Shown piece by piece: positions 42,350 to 50,844 of a stretch of 64,000 bases of DNA. Source of the stretch: Eurosta solidaginis. Its lineage: Eukaryota > Arthropoda > Insecta > Diptera > Tephritidae. Below the pieces are notes generated by a model. The model saw only the letters and a program-made list of their open reading frames with translations. It was not told the DNA's origin and searched no databases. Within the stretch, counting starts at the first letter, position 1. Each line of letters starts with the position of its first letter. Location: contig NC_090322.1 in NCBI RefSeq assembly GCF_040869045.1, forward strand, positions 192,881,477-192,945,476. The letters run 5' to 3'. The position numbers and the translations under genes are program-made.

Positions 42350-44058
42350 TTATAAATTATAATGTTTCAATTTGTTTGAAACAAGTGCTAAGATGTCTGC
42401 TTGCAACTCGTCCTTTTGCGATTGAGACATCCTTGCAAGTTTAGATTTAAGCAAGGAGAAAAATATTTCGTCTTCTTGCGTATTAGCCGCAGAGTACCTT
42501 TCTCGCATCTTTATCAAAACGTCTTCAAAAAGGTCATCCACCTTTTTCTTCTTCGGCGGCTCACGAGGTGAAGGGCGTTTGTCTGGTGGCTTAGGAGAAT
42601 CTACATTGGTAACTGGACTGGAAGTAGAAAAAAAGATTTAATAAAAGTTTATTATAGGCGTTCAAAGTATATAGCGATTTAAATTTTTGTAAATGATCCC
42701 AAATAAGCCTCAAAATTGGAAATTTTTTTTTGAATGAAAGATTTTCGTGATTGTTACGATATCCGACGGATGCTTTGCGGAGGGATTGCGGATCGATCCG
42801 CGACAAAACAAAAAACTCAATGATATTTAAAACTGCCCTGGGTTTCGTTATGAAATATTTCATTGAATCACAAAGACAAACGTCTGGACATCGAAACTTT
42901 CACTTAAATGCTAGAGTACTTTACGTCTGCGATAGACAGCTAAAATACATCCATAAATCTCGGTATCAACAATTCAAAAACGGTAATAAACATTTCATAG
43001 GCACAATTATTCCATTTGATTTTACGCTACCGACATTTTTGAAGGTGTTTTAGCAGTCGATATACTAGTGGAAACATTAGCGACACTCAGGCACAAATAT
43101 TTACTTTAATATAAAAAATTTTGGTAATTCCTTACAAAAGCATGACACTGCTAATACGCGTCCAAAAATAGTGATGTCAAACGACGCGTCTTGACATCAG
43201 TATTAATAATCCGAAGGCGGAAATAAAAATTTTAACTCGTTCAAAAGATATTAACGAAAAACCGAAAAAATACCTGTGGGTACCTCCGAAAACGGGGGTG
43301 GCATCCATAGTATTTTTGCGCAGAACACCTTTCTGCAGTGGCGGCCTTCGGCCGCGCTTATAAAAAATTACCGTGGATGGGTCCAACACCGGTTTGGATA
43401 CCAAAACTATAACCGCGCAAAACAATTTTTTTTGTGGGTACGAAATTACAACAATCACATGAAAATCTCTAACTTCAACTGCAAATATCTCCGGACACAG
43501 ATACAATTTTTATTTTCCGCATTCGGATTATTGTTGTCGAGGTCAATACGCGCCTTTTGACACATTTTTCGATATTTTTGGACGCGTATTAACAGTGTCA
43601 TGCTGTCGTAAAGAATTACCAAAATTTCCTTACCTTCCCTCCTCTGCAGATTCTTCAATAAACTGCATCGTGCTGAACAGCTTCCACTGCTTTCTAAAGC
43701 TGGTGCCAGCACCCGACCGCCCTGCATCCTCGGATTTCTCCTTCCTATATCGATCGCACAAAGAACGCCAGCGTGTTTTGCAGTTATAGGCTGAAAAACA
43801 ATAAAATAATTATTAAAATACAAAAATAAACCACCGCCAGCATTTACTTACCATTGCTGTTGATTGCTTCTGCAACTGCTTCCCATGCTGCATCCTTTGC
43901 AGCTTTATTTTTATAAAGCGCCGAGGATTTGTTGTACAAACAAACGTGCGCTTGCACGGCAGTAATAAGCTGCTCATTACAAATCTGAAATAAATCCAAA
44001 AAGGTTATAATTTAATAAAAATATATAATTTTTTACGAAAATGAATTCTTACCTCCAT
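42350..44058 (-). CDS. MADF-BESS accessory protein of the Harbinger transposon, intact, 4 exons
   Basis: The coding exons (minus) are 44058-44053 (ATGGAG), 43984-43852, 43790-43634 and 42617-42350. All have clean GT-AG junctions and join in phase for 187 residues. Residues 3-95 form a MADF (Myb/SANT-like) domain: NEQLITAVQAHVCLYNKSS, DAAWEAVAEAIN, CKTRWRSLCDRYRKEK, WKLFSTMQFIEE. A nuclear-localisation-like PPKKKKVDD follows (about residue 120). The C-terminus has a BESS-type motif, EDEIFFSLLKSKLARMSQSQ...LQADILALVSNK (about 145-180). In PIF/Harbinger elements such a second protein accompanies transposase in the nucleus and binds element ends. No stop or frameshift was seen, although the partner transposase is broken. 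The last intron holds a MITE. Confidence 0.88.
42740..43055 (+). pseudogene. Open stretch in the MADF intron, possibly mobile-element derived
   Basis: A 100-codon plus-strand frame (42751-43053) contains GHRNFHLNARVLYVCDRQLK, which is faintly reminiscent of the 'NVQ-VCD-L' core of Harbinger nucleases. No DDE triad can be placed, and it lies antisense inside the MADF gene's intron. It is more likely chance or an unrelated relic. Confidence 0.15.
43116..43627. mobile_element. MITE within the last intron of the MADF-BESS gene
   Basis: TIRs AAATTTTGGTAATTCCTTAC...GACACTGCTAATACGCGTCC (from 43116) are inverted at the right end (to 43627), about 75 bp with few mismatches. The interior contains AGAACACCTTTCTGC and GCGGCCTTCGGCCGC (43341-43355), the inverse of the MITE at 40805-41223. 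Its right edge is 5 bases from the splice donor at 43633-43632 and leaves it intact. Confidence 0.82.
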
Positions 44059-44392
44059 TTTAGCACGAAACAAAATTACAATTTGTAAATAAAAACTAAA
44101 CGTCAGCTGGCAGTAAACGTCAAATCTAAATGTCACGCAAAACAAAAATTGGAAATCGAGTTAGGTTTTCACGCAGAAAATTCAATTTGGGTTGCTCTCA
44201 TACAAGTTGTATGTGCATGAGACATTTTTGACAGAAAATGACTTGCGTGCGTTTATATTAGGTTAGCCTGTAAGTACACATTTAGACACAATTTTTTGGC
44301 TCATGACTAAGTGCACTAATTTTATTAGTACTCAAAGCAAATCTCTGATCCGGTGGTGCTGGATTTTAGAACGGCGTTTTTCTCTGAGTGTA

Positions 44393-45081
44393 CGTACATA
44401 TATCTTCAACTTATGTATGAGGTGAGAAACATTTGATAGGAGTGACAAAACCCCTTGAACCTTCTGAAAGATCACTAATTTCGCTTATTTTTTACCCTAT
44501 CGAGATATAGAAATTTTGAAAAAATCGGCAGTTTTTTCGGGTAAGTTGCTTTTTTAACAACTTGAGGACAATTTGTATATATGTTCGACTTGGGTCATTT
44601 TATATGAATTCGTTGTAAAGTGAGCATTTAAATTTTTTATATAATTTTTCTTTTTAGTATTTTGTTTTAATAACTTGGTGAATTGGGTGATGCGAAATCC
44701 ATGAAAATATTAATTAATTACTGTGACAGGGAGAATAAATTCAAAAATAAATATACATACATAACTCACTGAGAAAGCGTGTTTTTGTTCTTGAAAATTG
44801 GTTGAATTTCCTGCTTTTCTGGTTAATGTTCTCGTTAACCGTTAAAGGCAATATCTGATATCAAGTGCCATAAGTCGTAGTGTGCGTTGAAGTAGTATAG
44901 TTCGGAGCCTTTTCGGACTAGTTCTGTCATAATTTAACAATCAGGTTTCCAAAGTACTATGTATATCTTCACTCTTTTATGGTATTTCACTTAAGTTTAA
45001 GCTTACAAAGCTTACATACTTGAAAGTGAATTTCTACAGTAAAAGTAAATTGCTAACGCTACGTTAGCATTGTCTTATGTA
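44393..45081. other. No gene recognised
   Basis: AT-rich DNA between two TIR elements. Nothing was recognised on either strand. Confidence 0.4.
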
Positions 45082-46895
45082 CCCAGCAAAAACCGGCATA
45101 ATCGGTTGTAAGCAATAAGAAATACTAGTTTTTCTCCTGACAGATAAACCTTAGAATAAGGTTAATAAAGTAAATCATATGTTTTATAATAACGCATTAT
45201 TTTAGGTTTATTTACTCTAGAAACAAGCCTTATCCCAAAGGTAAATAAAAAATAAACGTTGCCTAACTTAAACAGGATATATCATAAATAAATTTTAACT
45301 ATAGTCGATGCAAGGTTCGATTTTTATGATAATTATTGTTTTTTTTTTTTAATTTTTCTAAATGGAGCTCGAATCGAACCTTGAATCCTATACCAATAGG
45401 CCGATAAAAACCAAAAAAAAATTATAGTCGTTGCAATTTGTAATATTTTTAAGGAAACTTGATTCTCTTTTTATATAAAAAATTGGAACTCCGATAAAAC
45501 TTGTTTCAATAAGCAAATCTACTTATTATCCTTTCAAAAAAGCCATTAAAGACGTAAATTCAAATTTTTTTTTGCTGTCTGAGGAGATCTGCTCCCGGTT
45601 TTTTGTAAACCGCACTGGCGGGAGCAAAATTTTTTTAGGCCACACCAAACGACATCTGGCAAATTAGTTTTGAAGAGAATATTTTTTTAATGGCTGATAT
45701 AGACTTTCTGGTCTGGCCGAACTACTGTCGACGAGTAACCTAGTTTATAAAAACCTTCAAAAAATATTTCTTATTTGTCTCATAAGTTGAACGTAGTCAC
45801 TGAAAATAGTTTTGGATAATAGTGTGGCCAATATTATCATCACTATGCTGTTAGTAAATAATCACAACAAAAATAGCCAGTAGCCACACGTATGCACATG
45901 TAGACATTAAAACAAGCAGCCACACAAGAATATTCCATACACAAAACTAGCAGCTTGAATCAGAGAGATTATTTCATATACATATATGTAGCCGGCAGCT
46001 AAGGGCAGAGACTGTTACTCACACATACACACGCATACGGCTAGAAGAAAAGCATAAACTACAGATATACATGTATATATGTAGTTAAATAACCAAGCAT
46101 GCGATACAACTGTTCTAGAAGGCATGTGCGTGAAACGTCTAGACCTAAGGAGAATAAAAGCAGCGCAAACTGAGGAATCAGTTTGATTTAAACTCGCTAT
46201 TAGTGAAGTACTACTCCCAAAGTAGTCTACTAAACACCATTTTGCAATATATTGGAGTTATTTATTCAACAGTTCAGCGATTCGAACGGTAGCAGAAGGT
46301 GTATAATTATCAGCACTTTCCCAAAATTCGTTACAATAGATTACCAATCCATACTTAAATAAAGTTTTGAAACAGGTGATTGTAAAAATAAATAAAGGAA
46401 TTTAAAGTCAGATGGTGTCTTATTATAAGTCCCATGCAAGACTCATGATCAGGTTAAAATATGACATACTATTCCTTATTATACCTGGTTCATAAACCTT
46501 ATAATCAGGGCATTATCCTGAATGCCTTTTCTTATTATAACGTCTCATATAAGGCTGGCTTTAAGTGGGTTATAATCTTAATATAAAAGGTACTACTACA
46601 GCAAGTAGTGTCTCATGCCTTATGTAAGCCCTATTTTTCTTGTTCCATGAGCCCTAACATACGGGTGTTATATCCTACATAATGGCTTACTATTATTCCT
46701 TATGTTGGCCTTTTTTTTTATAAGGGTTTTAAGCGTTATACATAACGTTATCTTTCAGATAAACCTAATAGTACAGAAAGATGTATTATAATGAAAATTC
46801 CATACAACTTATATTTCTTATAAAATTAATGCACACAAGCCTTTTGGCCATATGAAATAAGTCTTTTATAAGGTTCAAATTTTTGACTGGAAATG
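45082..46895. mobile_element. Putative TIR element rich in CTTATAA motifs, split by solo LTR
   Basis: The left edge CCCAGCAAAAACCGGC (45082) resembles the inverse of the right edge TTTTTGACTGG (about 46895). CCTTAT/ATAAGG words occur more than fifteen times in 46410-46880 and again in 45110-45270 (AACCTTAGAATAAGG, GCCTTATCCC). This is the same logic as the subterminal arrays near 34.2/39.6 kb and 54.3 kb. Coding sequence is absent. Boundaries and the TIR pairing are tentative. Confidence 0.4.
45823..46335 (+). mobile_element. Solo LTR, copy 2 (same family as 33191-33672)
   Basis: It starts TGTGGCCAATATTATCATC (45823) and ends AAATTCGTTACA (46335), flanked by ATAG at 45819-45822 and 46336-46339. 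It shares with copy 1 the CACGCATA-GGCTA block, ACCAAGCATG, AAAAGCAGCGCAA and TTATTCAACAGTTCAGCGAT blocks in the same order. No internal retroelement sequence is present. Confidence 0.82.
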
Positions 46896-47129
46896 TTTAG
46901 ATATGTATTAATGCGTGTGAAGTTCACACTGTGATCGCTTGTTTGTGTCATATAATTATTACCATAAAATATTTTTATTTTCATTAAGGATTCATGAGCT
47001 TAACACCGGCTTATAATAATTGAATATTCAATTATTATGTATTTCTAAGAGAAACTGAAAAGAAAGAAACATTTACTGGCATATTGCGATGGTACCACTT
47101 CGAAAACCGCCAACGTAATCATCATCAGG
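46896..47129. other. No feature recognised
   Basis: Short AT-rich flank before the truncated family A copy. Confidence 0.4.
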
Positions 47130-48560
47130 CAATTTCGTAATATTTTATTACTATATGTCTGCTTAGTAAAAATTTGCAAAATCGGAGAATGACCACGCCC
47201 ACTTTTTAAAAAAATATTTTTTTTAATTCAAATTTTAAAAGAAAAGTTAATATCTTTACAGTATATAAGTAAATTATGTCAACATTCAACTCCAGTAATG
47301 ATATGTTGCAACAAAATACAAAAATAAAAGAAAATTTCAAAATGGGCGTGGCTCCGCCCTTTTTCAATTAATTTGTCTAGGATACTTTTAATGCCATAAG
47401 TCGAACAAAAATTTACCAATCCTTGTGAAATTTGTAGAGGCTTAGATTCTAGGACGATAACTGTTTTCTGTGAAAAAGGGCGAAATCGGTTGAAGCCACG
47501 CCCAGTTTTTATACACAGTAGACCGTCTGTCCTTCCGCTCGGCCGTTAACACGATAACTTGAGCAAAAATCGATATATCTTTATTAAACTCAGTTCACGT
47601 ACTTATCTGAACTCACTTGTTTTGATGTAAAAAATGGCCGAAATCCGACTATGACCACGCCCACTTTTTCGATATCGAAAATTACGAAAAAAATGCCATA
47701 ATTTTATACCAAATACGAAAAAAGGGATGAAACATGGTAATTGTATTGGTCTATTGACGCAAAATATAAAAGTTTTGCAGGGCGAAATCAAAAGCCCTTG
47801 GAATCTTAGAAGGAATACTGTTCGTGGTATTAAAAAAAAAATAAATAAATTAGCGGTACCCGACAGATGATGTTCTGGATCACCCTGGTCCACATTTTGG
47901 TCGATATCTCGAAAACGCCTTCACATATACAACTAAGGGCCACTCCCTTTTAAAACCCTCATTAATACCTTTAATGTGATACCCATATCGTACAAACAAA
48001 TTCTAGAGTCACCCCTGGTCCACCTTTATGGCAATATCTTGAAAAGGCGTCCACCTATAGAACTAAGGCCCACGCCCTTTTAAAATACTCATTAACACCT
48101 TTCATTTGATACCCATATCGTACAAAGAAATTCTAGAGTCACCCCTGGTCCACCTTTATGGCGATATCTCGAAAAGGCGTCCACCTATAGAACTTAGGTC
48201 CATTCCCTTTTAAAATTATCATTAACACATTTTATTTGATACCCATATCGTACAAACAAATTCTAGAGTCAGGCCTGGGCCACCTTTATGGCGATAACCC
48301 TAAATGGCGTCCATCTGTAGAACTATGGCCCACTTCCTCTTAAAATACTCTTTAATACCTTCCATTTGATACACGTGTCATACAAACACATTCCAGGGTT
48401 ACCCTAGGTTCTTTTTACAACATGGTGATTTTCCCTTACTTTGTCTCCACAGCTCTCAACTGAGTATGTAATGTTCGGTTACACCCGAACTTAGCCTTCC
48501 AGCCCCATTCATGAAATGTATGAAGTCTTCGGCACAGCCGAAGACTGTAGCGTCCTTACT
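47130..48560 (-). repeat. Family A dispersed repeat, truncated copy with terminal hairpin
   Basis: The copy begins inside the family A body (TATATGTCTGCTTAGTAAAA, 47151) and runs through five CACGCCC-type blocks. It then has about four array units (47900-48420) and the CTCAACTGAGTATGTAATG...CCCGAACTTAGCCTTCC end. Between that end and the last bases CGTCCTTACTTGTT (to 48560) it has an additional segment with a perfect hairpin (48525-48545). Its ACGG-type part is missing. Confidence 0.75.
48525..48545. other. Perfect 9-bp hairpin near the family A terminus
   Basis: GTCTTCGGC (48525-48533), loop ACA, GCCGAAGAC (48537-48545), about 15 bp from the terminal AACAAGTAAGG end. Terminal hairpins are a feature of rolling-circle transposons. 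Confidence 0.7.
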
Positions 48561-49091
48561 TGTTTTATTTTCATTTTGGGCCTTTTGCAGGGAATTAATG
48601 TATGTATGCATGTGTGCAAATGTCGTTAGCTTAGTTCACAAAGGCCCTAACCCACAGATTTTGCGAAATTGCGTTTTTCACAGATTCTGATATGTCATAT
48701 TAAAATACACGCGCTGTAAAAACTTTAATTTGTTAGATCCAATAACAACGGAGATATTTTGAGTTTGAAAGCTAAGCTCCGGGAGATGGACATTTTCAAT
48801 ATAAGTTGAAGGTATTGTTATAAGGGCGTGGCAAATTGCCAAAATGTAGTAAAAAATCAAAAAAATTTTGTTAACACTGCTATAAGTTTAAAAAGGATGG
48901 ATCGATTAGAACATTTCTTCTTTGAAGTAAAACTTTGAAACATTTACCTTCGTTCTGCATAAAAAAAATACTTGATTGTTTCTAATATGAGCAATATTGT
49001 TTAAAAAGAGCAACAAAACGTTAAAATTCTTAAGCAAAAGTCTTATTTTTGTGGTATGTTGGTATGTATGTATATGCTAATGTTTGTGCAC
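48561..49091. other. No gene recognised
   Basis: AT-rich. A 60-codon minus frame (48678-48860) has no domain. Confidence 0.4.
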
Positions 49092-50590
49092 TTTTTTTTT
49101 TCTTGGACGTTGGGGTAGCGCACTACCCTCAAGTGGCCCAATGAAACCAGGCTAATCCTGTTCATGCGTCCGCTCCCCGTGGGACCGCCGTTAGGCATAA
49201 CGTCACGGGGGGAAAGGCGATTTAGTCACCACTACCTCGTATTCGCATTTCTCTGCGCTCCCTTTCAGCATGCATCAATTTTGTCATTACAATAAAGACC
49301 ATCTTGCTCACAGCAGTCCAACAATCTATTTGTCCGCACATTCGTGGAACTAAATTCGTAATGGAAGGCTCCTCTCCAAAAACTCTGTGTACAGTCTTTC
49401 GCCGTGAAAACGAGGGCGGTGAAACATGTTCTGCGCTTTCCAATTCGGAGGGACAGTGTGGACAGAAAGGATCCTCCTCTATCCCACGCTTATGTAGATA
49501 TTCCTTGAAGCCGCCGTGCCCACTCAATATCTGTGTGAGGTGGTAATTTAGTTCGTCGTGTTTTCGCTCGTACCATTCCGCTATATTCCGGACTAGCATG
49601 AAGGTCCAGCGCCATTTTCTCGAATCTTCCCACCGTTCTTGCCACCTAACTATTGTTCGCGACTTTGCGCTTTTCTTAGCATCTTCAGATGGTCGGCTGA
49701 ATCCAATGCCATACAGTTCGGCCATTTCACCTGAGAGTAGATCTTCTGAGATTTTCTTGGATAAAACATGGATCGCGTGGTCGGACACCGTCCGATAAGC
49801 ACATGCTATTCGTATAGCAGTAATGCGATAGGCTGCTAATATATCTTTTTGGTGGACCATTTTAGATCCGTGCCATACTGGTGTTGCATATAATATTATA
49901 GGGCTGGTTACGTTGGATAATAGCTGACGGGTGCCTTCGCCTGGGCCGCCGATGTTGGCCATTATGCGCGTTAGTGCTCCACTAACTCTAGAAACTTTCT
50001 CCCCCACTGTCCTGAAGTGCTCCGTAAAAGTTAGTTTTGAGTCAATGATTACTCCTCAATATTTCAAGGAAGGCTTTGAATTTATTTGATAATCTCCTAT
50101 GGTTAGGGCCAGCACATCCACAGCCCGCTTTGGGCTCACGAGAACCACTTCTGTCTTATTGCTAGCCATCTCCAGCCCTATATTCGTCAGCCATTCCTTT
50201 ATTCTTCCCACGGCGTCATTACATAATTCTTGGAGCAGATCAAGTTTCTTGGCCATTGCTACTAACATAATATCATCTGCATAGCCAACAATTTCCGTGC
50301 CTCAGGGAAGTTCGATTTCGAGAACCTCGCGTTGATAGGTCCGGTAATCTTGTGTCGGAAAAAGAGTTTCATGTAGGCTGCTCTGATTTCGCCCTTTAAT
50401 TTTCGCCATCACCGTTTTGTAAGCCAATCCCCAAGGATCAAGATCAGCACTATCCATCAGTTCCTTGAAGCAGGCTCTCTTGCTCTTCTTTATAGTATTT
50501 TTAAGCGTCGTTCTTTGGGATATGTAGGTATTGTGTAGCTCATCATATCGGGGCGACGCGCGTGCCCTCTGTGCCCTTCGCCGTGCCTTG
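49092..50590 (-). pseudogene. R1-like LINE fragment with internal deletion and poly(A) tail
   Basis: The minus strand starts near 50590 with an inter-domain linker (LKNTIKKSKRACFKELMD, DLDPWGLAYKTVMAKIKG). It then jumps, near 50300, to EIVGYADDIMLVA, so most of the reverse transcriptase fingers and palm are deleted. The thumb and C-terminal region follow (49222-50268, two frames): KTEVVLVSPKR, SPIILYATPVWHGSK, CAYRTVSDHA, ending with CPHCPSELESAEH. In this last motif the final zinc-binding cysteine appears lost. A GC-rich 3' UTR (49105-49215) and an A-tail (T run 49092-49101) close it. YADD context and C-terminus resemble the R1 clade. Confidence 0.85.
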
Positions 50591-50836
50591 TGGCATTTTG
50601 TTTGTGTGCTGAGATTTAATTTACCTATCTCTATACATACATATAAAGAAGGATGTATGTTTTATGCAGCTAATGGACTCCGAAAGCACTGCCCGATTTT
50701 ATTCAAACTTGCAGAGTCGCTCATCGCTCAGTCATGGCAAAACGAAGAGTTTTCCTGTAAAGTTGCTTCCCGGAAAGTGGACCGAAACCCATGTGTTCTA
50801 CCAAACTCTATTCACGGTTCGGTTTGCCTCAAATTT
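50591..50836. other. Unassigned, target region of the hAT insertion
   Basis: Short overlapping plus frames (50531-50855) include an open stretch from ATG at 50664. There is no domain and it is interrupted by the hAT insertion at 50845. I cannot tell whether it was ever coding. Confidence 0.3.
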
Positions 50837-50844
50837 CGTATATA

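Larger units (their letters stand above)
40241..44270 (+). mobile_element. PIF/Harbinger transposon with 3-bp TAA target duplication
   Basis: The ends are CAGGCCAACCTAATAAAACC (40241) and TATATTAGGTTAGCCTG (to 44270). They are flanked by TAA at 40238-40240 and 44271-44273, the target typical of PIF/Harbinger. It encodes a transposase N-terminus on the plus strand (from 40481) and a complete MADF-BESS protein on the minus strand (42350-44058), the normal two-gene convergent layout. The middle has been invaded by at least three small MITEs, and the transposase DDE part is gone. Confidence 0.9.
34163..44392. mobile_element. TIR element (subterminal TTAAGAAC arrays, THAP relic) holding a LINE and a Harbinger element
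   Basis: The left end ACACTCAGAGAAGAAATCGG (34163) mirrors the right end GGCGTTTTTCTCTGAGTGT (to about 44392), followed inward on both sides by CTAAAA/TTTTAG. Subterminal regions on both sides are rich in TTAAGAAC/GTTCTT motifs (34200-34460; 39545-39710). Subtracting the LINE (34671-38240) and Harbinger (40241-44270) leaves about 2.6 kb with a THAP-domain relic. The target duplication is not obvious. That the two ends belong to one copy is inferred from the inverted ends and the shared motifs. Confidence 0.55.

Noticed and set aside
42751..43053. C-terminal half of the Harbinger transposase
   Set aside because: No DDE residues can be placed, and the position is antisense inside the MADF intron rather than downstream of the N-terminal exon; kept only as a very low-confidence entry.
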